A stretch of DNA of 20,581 nt, from NCBI GenBank assembly GCA_964653045.1, contig CAZZBW010000016.1:1-20581 (forward strand), given 5' to 3'. The notes under the pieces were generated by a model that saw only the letters and a list, made by a program, of their open reading frames with translations, did not search any database and had not been told where the DNA came from. Source of the stretch: DAOOPX01 sp964653045 (GTDB taxonomy: Bacteria > Patescibacteriota > Microgenomatia > UBA1400 > PJMF01). The position numbers and the translations under genes are program-made. Shown here in pieces: positions 1 through 5,107 of this stretch (position 1 is the stretch's first letter; each line of letters begins with the position of its first letter).

Positions 1-36
1 TTGGTCTACTTGAATCAATTAACATAAAGTGCAATA

Positions 37-53
37 TGTATGCGACGCATACA
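37..53. promoter_or_regulatory. Palindromic operator upstream of the first toxin-antitoxin pair
   Basis: A perfect inverted repeat with 8-bp arms (TGTATGCG and CGCATACA) around a single A ends 5 bp before the -35 box. RHH antitoxins usually bind such palindromes and repress their own operon, so this is the likely autoregulatory site. The palindrome is seen; the role is inferred. Confidence 0.6.
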
Positions 54-58
54 AAGTA

Positions 59-86
59 TTGACATGGTACCAAAATGTACTATAAT
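59..86 (+). promoter_or_regulatory. Promoter of the RHH/RelE operon
   Basis: Consensus TTGACA (59-64) and TATAAT (81-86) are separated by 16 bp. Transcription should begin near 92-94, which is the ATG at 93, so the mRNA is predicted to be leaderless. Confidence 0.8.
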
Positions 87-92
87 TGTGCC

Positions 93-368
93 ATGAATAT
101 CACATCAGCAACTTCAAGTACGATCAAACTCAATCTTCCCGCTGGGATTCTGGCGAACGCTCGGACGGAGTCCGAGCGAATTGGAATCAGCGTTCAAGAT
201 TTTGTTAGGATGCTACTTGCCACTTATTTTGCCCACGCGCCTTCGATCAAAGCTATCAGTAAAGAACAAACTTTGTATCAAGAGGCGCTTGATGATTTGA
301 ACAACGGTCGTTATCACACTGTTGAAAGTGCGAAGGAATTGGATATTTACTTTGATTCTTTGGATTAA
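93..368 (+). CDS. RHH-type antitoxin (RelB/DinJ-like), 91 aa
   Basis: This small protein is the probable antitoxin of the adjacent RelE-like toxin. Its N-terminus has a short beta strand (TIKLNLPAGI) followed by two helices (ILANARTESERIG, SVQDFVRMLLATYF), the ribbon-helix-helix DNA-binding layout. The acidic C-terminal half (EALDDLNNGRYH to the end) is the part that would wrap the toxin. An in-frame ATG at 75 lies inside the promoter spacer, so the ATG at 93 is preferred. The stop is 3 nt before the toxin ATG. A 9-bp inverted repeat (arms at 158-166 and 170-178) lies inside the gene. The exact family is not certain. Confidence 0.7.
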   Translation: MNITSATSSTIKLNLPAGILANARTESERIGISVQDFVRMLLATYFAHAPSIKAISKEQTLYQEALDDLNNGRYHTVESAKELDIYFDSLD

Positions 369-371
369 CCT

Positions 372-629
372 ATGAGGTTACAATTTACCAGTGGCTTTGA
401 AACAAGATACAAAAAATTGGCAAAAAATGACAATAAAATTAAAAATTTGATCAAAAAACAACTGCAACGGCTAATCACTGATCCTCTTCATCCATCGTTG
501 CGTTTGCATAAAATTGAAAAGGCTGATTGCTGGTCAATTTCGATCAATAAAAGTATTCGGGTTTTGCTGTTTTTTTCAGAGAATACTACCACTGTGTTTG
601 ACATTGGCAAGCACGAAGATGTTTATTAA
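372..629 (+). CDS. RelE/ParE-superfamily toxin, 85 aa
   Basis: This is a likely toxin of the RelE/ParE fold; most RelE members cleave mRNA on the ribosome, while ParE members act on gyrase. Visible features are the basic N-terminal helices (residues 12-34, KKLAKNDNKIKNLIKKQLQR), the DPLHPSLRLHKI segment (38-48), a central strand with W54, R63 in SIRVLLFF, and the C-terminal DIGKHEDVY that is typical of the family. It follows the antitoxin by 3 nt and a terminator follows it. Sequence alone does not separate the ribonuclease and gyrase sub-types. Confidence 0.8.
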   Translation: MRLQFTSGFETRYKKLAKNDNKIKNLIKKQLQRLITDPLHPSLRLHKIEKADCWSISINKSIRVLLFFSENTTTVFDIGKHEDVY

Positions 630-652
630 TGACTTTTGATAAGTTAATCAGA

Positions 653-678
653 AAGTCCCGACATGTTCGGGATTTTTT
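653..678 (+). terminator. Rho-independent terminator of the first TA operon
   Basis: The stem TCCCGA (656-661) pairs with TCGGGA (667-672) around a 5-nt loop. It is followed by six T (673-678), and an AAG upstream extends the pairing into the U tract. Confidence 0.85.
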
Positions 679-714
679 GTTAGAATCTGATTAGTTGGAA
701 TAGCAAAATATTTT

Positions 715-1323
715 ATGAATATAATAAATGTTAACCGAATTTACCAGCAATATCAGATCCCGCCCAATGTAGTAGAACATATGGAGTGGGTGGCTCAGGT
801 GGCAGAAGAAGTGCTGACAGGTTGGGTGGGGCCGGCGGTGGACGGAGAGCTGACGTTGCTTTCTGCACGACTGCATGACTTGGGCAACATTGTTAAGTTC
901 CGCCGGCCGTTCACAGGTGAAATTGCCAAGAAGTTAATTGATGATCTTGATCATTGGTACTCAGTTCAAGACAGATTCATAACCAAATATGGAACAGACG
1001 CCAACCAAGTAACTCATCAAATTTTGGCAGAATTAGGTCTAACCGGGAATGTGGGTCGGGTGCTCAGCGAGATGGAGCAGATTGCTGATCATTATTTGTA
1101 CTCAGTCAGTAATGTCGCACCCGACTCAGAGATTGGCTACGAAGCCCGAATTCTCGAGTACGCAGATTGTCGGGTTAGTCCAGAAGGAATTGTTAGTTTT
1201 GAAACCCGAATGAAAGACCTGTGTGACCGGTATGGACGAGATTGTGACGGATTATGGTCAGAGGCACTCAAAGAGAATGCAGTAATAATTGAGACAAATA
1301 CTCAACCGAAACCAAAAATTTGA
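715..1323 (+). CDS. HD-domain phosphohydrolase-like protein, 202 aa
   Basis: This is a probable metal-dependent HD-superfamily protein. The expected metal ligands are visible in order: H22 (VVEHMEWV), the HD doublet H54-D55 (SARLHDLGNI), and a distal D151 (LEYADCRVSPEGIVSF). The substrate cannot be read from the sequence; HD proteins of this size hydrolyse nucleotides or other phosphates. It stands alone between a terminator and a tRNA gene. The first ATG is used; an in-frame ATG is not far downstream, so the exact start is uncertain by a few codons. Confidence 0.75.
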   Translation: MNIINVNRIYQQYQIPPNVVEHMEWVAQVAEEVLTGWVGPAVDGELTLLSARLHDLGNIVKFRRPFTGEIAKKLIDDLDHWYSVQDRFITKYGTDANQVTHQILAELGLTGNVGRVLSEMEQIADHYLYSVSNVAPDSEIGYEARILEYADCRVSPEGIVSFETRMKDLCDRYGRDCDGLWSEALKENAVIIETNTQPKPKI

Positions 1324-1381
1324 GTAATTACACCATTGATTTTCTCCATTTTTATCAAAATTGTTATATAATTCCACTCAA

Positions 1382-1455
1382 GGCAGGGTAGCTCAGTTGG
1401 TTAGAGCAGCGGATTCATAAACCGCAGGTCGTGGGTTCGAATCCCACCTCTGCTA
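1382..1455 (+). tRNA. tRNA-Met(CAT), elongator type (or tRNA-Ile2)
   Basis: A full cloverleaf can be drawn. The acceptor GGCAGGG pairs with CTCTGCT using two G.U pairs, the D arm is GCTC/GAGC, the T arm is GTGGG/CCCAC around TTCGAAT, and the discriminator is A1455. The anticodon CAT is at 1416-1418. The last anticodon-stem pair (31:39) is A.A, which is unusual. CCA is not encoded. A TATAAT at 1367-1372 precedes it. A paired first base argues against an initiator; lysidine-modified tRNA-Ile2 cannot be excluded. Confidence 0.9.
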
Positions 1456-1461
1456 CTTTTT

Positions 1462-1490
1462 TTGACGAAATGGATGTGAGAGGTTATAAT
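1462..1490 (+). promoter_or_regulatory. Promoter of the initiator tRNA unit
   Basis: TTGACG (1462-1467), a 17-bp spacer and TATAAT (1485-1490) predict a start near 1497. The transcript would carry the 1516-1555 hairpin, the initiator tRNA and its repeats, up to the terminator at 1851. The -35 box lies in the T run that follows the upstream tRNA. Confidence 0.7.
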
Positions 1491-1515
1491 CCTGTTTCTT
1501 AACATGTTTACGTTC

Positions 1516-1555
1516 GTTCTACTTCGCTCTGATGAAAATCAGAGCTACGTAGGAC
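1516..1555 (+). repeat. REP-like hairpin with GAAA loop in front of the initiator tRNA
   Basis: The inner stem CTCTGAT (1527-1533) pairs with ATCAGAG (1538-1544) around a GAAA tetraloop. The outer stem GTTCTAC (1516-1522) pairs with GTAGGAC (1549-1555) with one G.U. It ends 4 nt before the tRNA. It resembles short interspersed palindromes seen in CPR genomes, and in the transcript it would form a 5' leader next to the RNase P cleavage site. Confidence 0.55.
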
Positions 1556-1559
1556 TTCG

Positions 1560-1628
1560 CGCGGGGTAGTGTACGGTGCACGTGAGGCTCATAATCTCAC
1601 AGGCTGGGTCCGACTCCCAGCCCCGCAA
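1560..1628 (+). tRNA. Initiator-type tRNA-fMet(CAT), compact 69 nt
   Basis: The acceptor C-GCGGGG (1560-1566) pairs with CCCCGCA (1621-1627), leaving the C1:A72 mismatch that marks bacterial initiator tRNAs; the discriminator is A1628. The loop CTCATAA places the CAT anticodon at 1590-1592. The T arm CTGGG/CCCAG encloses TCCGACT. Departures from the norm: the D arm is tiny (GTG/CAC with a 7-nt loop), the variable loop is 4 nt, and anticodon-stem pairs 29-31 are A-T, G-C and G.T instead of three G-C. No CCA is encoded. It may be a functional compact initiator or a decayed copy. Confidence 0.65.
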
Positions 1629-1810
1629 CAAAGTGAGGAGGCTGGGAGGAGGAGCCTGTCCCGATGAAGCTTCAGCGAAATCGGGAACTCCAGCCCCGCA
1701 ACAAAGTGAGGAGGCTGGGAGGAGGCCCGCCTGTCTTGCTGTGCAACACATTGCGGGCAAGAGTTTATCCCGATGAAGCTTCAGCGAAATCGGGAACTCC
1801 AGCCCCGCAA
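1614..1810 (+). repeat. Tandem copies of the tRNA-fMet 3' tail with palindromic spacers
   Basis: The tRNA 3' end plus following bases (1614-1652) is repeated at 1688-1725 with one C missing, and its core CTCCAGCCCCGCAA appears a third time at 1797-1810. A second 43-nt direct repeat (1659-1701 and 1768-1810) begins with a TCCCGAT/ATCGGGA hairpin and ends in the same tail. The tail CTCCCAGCC (1614-1622) is perfectly complementary to GGCTGGGAG (1640-1648). The 1641-1810 part carries no credible gene, only these repeats. Confidence 0.8.
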
Positions 1811-1826
1811 ATAATAAAATTATTTT

Positions 1827-1851
1827 TTATCCGTTTTCGGATAATTTTTTT
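1827..1851 (+). terminator. Terminator of the tRNA-fMet repeat unit
   Basis: The stem TTATCCG (1827-1833) pairs with CGGATAA (1838-1844) around TTTT. Seven T follow (1845-1851). It lies just past the convergent DivIC-like gene. Confidence 0.75.
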
Positions 1852-1853
1852 GT

Positions 1854-2213
1854 CTAGAAAAGTAACTCCCGCCATTCCTGCCAAGGAGTGGCGGGAGTCT
1901 GGGTTGGAGTTGGCGTTGGTTCTTCAAGCTTAATTTCCGGAAGTTGAATAATCTTTTCACCAGGTTGTTGCAGTAAAAGCTCGTCGCGTAATACTTTCTC
2001 TTGATAAAAAGGGTCGTTGACCTCTGCTTTTTGCAATTGGAGAAGATCTTTTTCATTTTTTTGATTTTCCAGCAGCGCCTCTCTTTTCTGAAAAGCTTCG
2101 AACTGCTCTTGGTTTTTTCTTCTAGTACTAGCTAGTGAAAACAGGACGAGCACAACCAGAAAAGTGATGAAAAATGCTGTCAGAGGATGATAAAAAATTC
2201 GCTTCCACTCCAT
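1854..2213 (-). CDS. DivIC/FtsB-family septum formation protein, 119 aa
   Basis: This is a predicted bitopic membrane protein of the division complex (FtsB/DivIC with FtsL). There is a short cytoplasmic N-terminus, one membrane helix (about residues 11-28, LTAFFITFLVVLVLFSLA), a charged coiled coil (about 30-65), and the family signature DPFYQEKVLRDELLL..PGEKIIQLP (about 67-92). It ends in a Pro/Thr linker and PWQEWRELLF. A similar aromatic C-terminal motif is, as I recall, common in CPR homologues and may be a docking peptide. A TATAAT on the minus strand (2242-2237) lies about 24 nt before the ATG. Confidence 0.8.
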   Translation of the reverse strand: MEWKRIFYHPLTAFFITFLVVLVLFSLASTRRKNQEQFEAFQKREALLENQKNEKDLLQLQKAEVNDPFYQEKVLRDELLLQQPGEKIIQLPEIKLEEPTPTPTQTPATPWQEWRELLF

Positions 2214-2300
2214 TGCTTAAAATCCCTTGCTATGCTATTATAAGTTTTAGATTGATGCTTTTTCGATTAGAGATAAGAATATATTCTGGTTCATTATATT

Positions 2301-3167
2301 ATGAGCAAGCTACTGACTGAAGCCCAAGAAACCTTTGTTCAGCATCTAAAAGATAGTGGTAAAGCCTATGCTACCGTAATTGCCTATGGCAAAGATATAG
2401 AGCAGTTCAATGGTTTTTTGTCCCAATCTGGAAAAATTCACTTACATGAAGTGACAATTGACGATATTGATGAGTTTAAAGAGTTGCTAAACAAGCAGCG
2501 TTATACCGGTAAGTCAATTTCAAGGAAAATAAACTCAATTAAATCATTTTTTCGTTTTGCTATTGCTCAAGGTATGATTGAAAGTAGCCCGGCTGACGCT
2601 GTCATTCATCCCAAGTTTGATCAAGCTCCCCCTCGAGTATTTTCTCAATTCGAGTATCGCGCCTTACGCGATAGTTGTCGTGGCGATGTGCGGATGTACG
2701 CGGTGGTGGAGCTTTTGCTCCAAACTGGGATGAGAATCAGTGAGTTGGCGGCACTTCAGCTGACCGATGTTGATCTGGAACGGAACGTAATCACGATCCA
2801 GGCCCAAAACTCGCGCGCGGTACGTAAGGTTCCTCTGAATGTGGCTGCCAAAAAAGCTCTAATCGAGTATCTTGAAGTTCGTCCGCGCGCCAGAGAGAAA
2901 ACAATTTTTCTGACCAAAACTTGTCGACCATTTTTGGTGCGTAATATTCGCACCGCTCTTGATCGTTACTTTCGTTTGGCGGGCATCAAAGATGCCAAGG
3001 TTAATGATCTGAGACACACCTTCATCATCGAGCAGCTTAAGGCTGGCACACCTCTGGTTTATGTTTCTCAACTAGTTGGTCATAAGCGGATTACAACTAC
3101 TGAGCGCTACCTGAAGATGATAGATGCTCCCATGATGGAGCCCAACGTCAAGATTGAAGAGCTGTAA
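2301..3167 (+). CDS. XerC/D-like tyrosine recombinase, 288 aa
   Basis: This is a site-specific recombinase, either the chromosome dimer-resolution enzyme or a mobile-element integrase. An N-terminal SAM-like core-binding domain (about 1-95) is followed by the catalytic domain. Visible catalytic residues are R145 (GMRISELAALQL), K176, R238 (NDLRHTF), H261 (LVGHKRITTT) and nucleophile Y270 (ERYL). The first His of the HxxR motif is N235. The length matches Xer proteins. No attachment site is recognised next to it, and nearby TA pairs could simply reflect accessory context. A chromosomal Xer role is slightly favoured. Confidence 0.85.
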   Translation: MSKLLTEAQETFVQHLKDSGKAYATVIAYGKDIEQFNGFLSQSGKIHLHEVTIDDIDEFKELLNKQRYTGKSISRKINSIKSFFRFAIAQGMIESSPADAVIHPKFDQAPPRVFSQFEYRALRDSCRGDVRMYAVVELLLQTGMRISELAALQLTDVDLERNVITIQAQNSRAVRKVPLNVAAKKALIEYLEVRPRAREKTIFLTKTCRPFLVRNIRTALDRYFRLAGIKDAKVNDLRHTFIIEQLKAGTPLVYVSQLVGHKRITTTERYLKMIDAPMMEPNVKIEEL

Positions 3168-3237
3168 AGCCGAAAATTTTTCCTACAACGCTACGTTTAA
3201 ATAAAGAATTCTAAGTTATGATTTTTTCATGTCAATG

Positions 3238-3266
3238 TTGACAACATACAACACACAACATACAAT
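3238..3266 (+). promoter_or_regulatory. Promoter and repeat operator of the second TA pair
   Basis: TTGACA (3238-3243), a 17-bp spacer and TACAAT (3261-3266) point to a start at about 3273-3274, the ATG itself. The spacer holds two direct copies of ACAACATACAA (3241-3251 and 3255-3265, period 14). GTCAA/TTGAC (3231-3242) forms a small palindrome over the -35. These are likely antitoxin-binding sites. Confidence 0.75.
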
Positions 3267-3273
3267 TGGGGCT

Positions 3274-3516
3274 ATGATTAGAACCCAAGTTTATCTTCCC
3301 GATCAACTTTTCCACCAAGCCAAGGCGCGCGCAGCTTTGACCAATACAACTATTTCTCAGTTGATTCGCGATGGGTTACTGCTAGCTCTTGATCACACCA
3401 ATTCTCTGGCTAAAGAAACAACTGGTCAGTACTTACTAAAGAACTTTATGGGTAAAGGCAAAGGTAGAAAAGGTGTTAACGCGGCCGTCAATCACAACGA
3501 CATTTATGATCTTTAG
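3274..3516 (+). CDS. RHH-type (CopG/VapB-like) antitoxin, 80 aa
   Basis: This is the probable antitoxin for the PIN toxin that follows. The N-terminus MIRTQVYLPDQLFHQAKARA has the RHH beta strand and first helix; TTISQLIRDGLLLAL is the second helix. The C-terminal part (about 50-80) is basic and less ordered (FMGKGKGRKGVN), ending in NHNDIYDL. An upstream in-frame ATG at 3229 would place the start before the promoter, so 3274 is chosen. The stop is 6 nt before the toxin ATG. Confidence 0.8.
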   Translation: MIRTQVYLPDQLFHQAKARAALTNTTISQLIRDGLLLALDHTNSLAKETTGQYLLKNFMGKGKGRKGVNAAVNHNDIYDL

Positions 3517-3522
3517 CTGATT

Positions 3523-3915
3523 ATGTATCTCTTAGACACCGATTTCATTATCGCTTCAAGGTTTCCACAGGAGTCTACACACCCGCGCGCAAAAATCTTG
3601 GGAAACGAAATTTATTCAACAGATGACTTTCTTATTACCGAGTTGGTTTTAATGGAGGTGGCCACAGTTATCAGTCATAAGTACTCGCAGTCGCAAGCAA
3701 TTCTGGCTGTTCAAACACTACAAAAGGCTGGGCGAGCTACATTGCGGTTGGATGCAGATGATTGGAAAAATACTTGGTCCCTTTTTATACAACAGCAAAA
3801 ACGAAGAACATCGGTAGTTGATTGTTCCAATACGGTGCTGGCACAAAAGCTGGGTGCCCAAGTTGTGTCCTTTGATCAGTTTTACCAGCAGTTTGGGGTT
3901 ACGGTTGAGTGTTGA
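3523..3915 (+). CDS. PIN-domain (VapC-like) toxin, 130 aa
   Basis: This is a probable Mg-dependent ribonuclease toxin. The PIN acidic residues are visible: D5 (LLDTDFII, also D7), E45 (LVLMEVATVI), D100 (SVVDCSNTVLAQ) and D118 (VVSFDQFYQQF). Length and order fit VapC-type PIN proteins. It is paired with the RHH gene upstream. Its stop codon TGA (3913-3915) lies inside the -35 box of the next TA pair, so the two modules are packed without spacing. Confidence 0.85.
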   Translation: MYLLDTDFIIASRFPQESTHPRAKILGNEIYSTDDFLITELVLMEVATVISHKYSQSQAILAVQTLQKAGRATLRLDADDWKNTWSLFIQQQKRRTSVVDCSNTVLAQKLGAQVVSFDQFYQQFGVTVEC

Positions 3916-3946
3916 CTACGTATAAAATTATGGTAAAGTATACGTA
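3912..3946 (+). promoter_or_regulatory. Promoter and operator of the third TA pair
   Basis: TTGACT (3912-3917), a 16-bp spacer and TAAAGT (3934-3939) place the start at about 3946, the A of the ATG. A perfect 8-bp inverted repeat, TACGTATA (3917-3924) and TATACGTA (3939-3946), frames the promoter and is the likely operator. Confidence 0.65.
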
Positions 3947-4197
3947 TGCAAACAAAATTAACTTTGAGTGTTGATCCAGAGTTAGTGACTTCCGTTAAAG
4001 CGTACGCTACAGACAAGGGTGTGAGCGTGTCTCGTTTATTTGAGTTGTTTGTTCATTCTTTAGAAATGCCGATTACTGATGGCGACAAATCGAAATTATT
4101 TCCCATAACCAGTGCTTTGAGTGGTAGTTTTTCCTCAGAGTTGTCTAAGAGTGATGACGATTTAATTGCTGAGTACTTGGAGGAAAAATACGGATGA
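3946..4197 (+). CDS. RHH-like antitoxin (DUF6364-like), 83 aa
   Basis: This is the probable antitoxin of the overlapping PIN toxin. The N-terminus MQTKLTLSVDPELVTSVKAYATDKGVSVSRLFELFV is typical of the small RHH antitoxins that pair with PIN_3 toxins. The second half is acidic (SELSKSDDDLIAEYLEEKYG) and would contact the toxin. Its last codons overlap the toxin start by 4 nt (ATGA), suggesting translational coupling. The transcript is predicted to be leaderless. Confidence 0.8.
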   Translation: MQTKLTLSVDPELVTSVKAYATDKGVSVSRLFELFVHSLEMPITDGDKSKLFPITSALSGSFSSELSKSDDDLIAEYLEEKYG

Positions 4198-4619
4198 CAT
4201 TTTTTGTAGATACTGATATTTTAATTGATTTGATTTGGCATCGGGAAGGTTGGCAAATAGTTGAGACAATTTTTTCATATGCAGAAGCAAAACAAGTGGC
4301 ATTGGTGACCACTCCAGTAGTGTTGGCAAATTATTTTTATGTGGCTAGAAGGAAGGAGGGATCCAAAAAAGCCTTTCGGTCGTTGCAGAATATTAGGCGA
4401 TTGTTGAAGATAATTCCCGTATCTCAAAATGAAGTCGATCAAGCCTTGGCTAATGGCGTATGTGATTTTGAAGATTATCTTCAATATTATTCTGCACTAA
4501 AAATTAAAGTTAGAGGAATTATTACTAGAAATGTAAAAGATTTTCCGGTGGGACGCTTACCCGTGTTGATGCCTTCAGAGGCGATGACTATCATTCAGGC
4601 AAAAAGATTGAGGAGTTGA
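4194..4619 (+). CDS. PIN-domain (PIN_3-like) toxin, 141 aa
   Basis: This is a probable VapC-like ribonuclease. Acidic positions fit the PIN_3 pattern: D6 and D8 (FFVDTDILID), N46, D91/E93/D94 (CDFEDYLQYYSA), and N113/D116 in IITRNVKDF, a string characteristic of this subfamily. It overlaps the antitoxin by 4 nt. No clear terminator follows; a weak AGGC/GCCT hairpin lies at about 4625-4636. Confidence 0.85.
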   Translation: MTFFVDTDILIDLIWHREGWQIVETIFSYAEAKQVALVTTPVVLANYFYVARRKEGSKKAFRSLQNIRRLLKIIPVSQNEVDQALANGVCDFEDYLQYYSALKIKVRGIITRNVKDFPVGRLPVLMPSEAMTIIQAKRLRS

Positions 4620-4650
4620 GATTCAGGCTTTGCCTCAGTGATTTTGATGC

Positions 4651-4695
4651 TTGACGCCAAAAATTGCTCTGATATAGTATCAGTGTACTAGTACA
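4651..4695 (+). promoter_or_regulatory. trpR promoter with TrpR-operator-like palindrome
   Basis: TTGACG (4651-4656), a 16-bp spacer and TATAGT (4673-4678) predict a start near 4685. The perfect 12-bp palindrome TGTACTAGTACA (4684-4695) covers that start and carries the ACTAGT core known from E. coli trp operators. A bound repressor would block initiation, so TrpR autorepression of the whole unit is inferred. A second TATAAT (4705-4710) lies too close to the ATG to use it. Confidence 0.65.
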
Positions 4696-4712
4696 ATGAA
4701 ACATTATAATTT

Positions 4713-4973
4713 ATGAGTCAATCAAAGTCAAAATTACAGTCTCTAATTGAGATGTATTCTCAGTTAAAAACTGAGGTGGAGCTTGTTGATTTTTTAGAAG
4801 GTATACACACCCCACAGGAGTTAGAAAGCCTATTAGTCAGACTCGACATAATAAAAAGATTAAAGAGAAATGAAACTCAAAGACACATTGCCAAAAAATT
4901 AAATATTGGCATTGCCACAGTCAGTCGTGGAGCGCGCGAAATAAAAAAAGGCAGATTTAAATATGTTAAATAA
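4713..4973 (+). CDS. trpR: Trp repressor family protein (TrpR/YerC-like), 86 aa
   Basis: This is a small DNA-binding repressor of the TrpR superfamily. It aligns with E. coli TrpR from HTPQELESLLVRLDIIKRL through the helix-turn-helix TQRHIAKKLNIGIATVSRG. Positions matching the Trp-binding residues Thr44, Arg54 and Arg84 are T33, R43 and R72. It lacks the final helix of E. coli TrpR, ending soon after the HTH. The neighbouring trp leader, trpB and trpS, plus an ACTAGT palindrome at its own promoter, favour a real Trp sensor over a YerC-type regulator of unknown ligand. Its stop is separated from the leader-peptide ATG by one base. Confidence 0.85.
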   Translation: MSQSKSKLQSLIEMYSQLKTEVELVDFLEGIHTPQELESLLVRLDIIKRLKRNETQRHIAKKLNIGIATVSRGAREIKKGRFKYVK

Positions 4974-4974
4974 C

Positions 4975-5025
4975 ATGAAACTCTTTGTAAGCAAATGGTG
5001 GCAAGCCAACTATTTATGGCGGTAG
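4975..5025 (+). CDS. trpL: trp leader peptide, 16 codons with three Trp codons
   Basis: The reading frame MKLFVSKWWQANYLWR has tandem TGG TGG at 4996-5001, a third TGG at 5017-5019 and a stop TAG at 5023-5025. It begins one base after the trpR stop (TAA C ATG) and has no Shine-Dalgarno of its own, so translation is probably coupled to trpR. The end of the frame overlaps the 5' arm of an antiterminator. Three Trp in 16 residues, placed directly before a terminator and trpB, is the layout of a classical trp attenuation leader. Recognised from this arrangement, not from homology. Confidence 0.85.
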   Translation: MKLFVSKWWQANYLWR

Positions 5026-5070
5026 AATTTTTGTATGTCAAAAAAATACCGCCTTTGAGGCGGTTTTTTT
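5018..5070 (+). promoter_or_regulatory. trp attenuator: antiterminator and terminator hairpins
   Basis: Terminator: ACCGCCT (5048-5054) pairs with AGGCGGT (5058-5064), with seven T at 5064-5070. Antiterminator: GGCGGTA (5018-5024) pairs perfectly with TACCGCC (5047-5053), with a second inner stem TTTTTG (5028-5033)/CAAAAA (5039-5044). The two are mutually exclusive because both use 5048-5053. GCCA (5005-5008) can pair with TGGC (5017-5020) as a 1:2-type hairpin. A ribosome stalled on the tandem Trp codons leaves 5018-5024 free and permits read-through; one at the stop codon masks it and favours termination. Confidence 0.85.
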
Positions 5071-5107
5071 ATTACTAAGTTAATATTAGCAAATTAGGGA
5101 AAAAAAT

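Noticed and set aside
1614..1810. CRISPR array
   Set aside because: The repeats are few, of unequal size, tRNA-derived and without unique equal-length spacers or cas genes.
1545..1933. Open frames on both strands across the tRNA-tail repeats
   Set aside because: They consist of repeated palindromic DNA and tRNA sequence, have low-complexity translations, and overlap the fMet tRNA and terminator.
4696..4716. A 6-codon frame (MKHYNL) overlapping the trpR start
   Set aside because: It has no Trp codon, no Shine-Dalgarno and no alternative hairpins, so it is probably chance.
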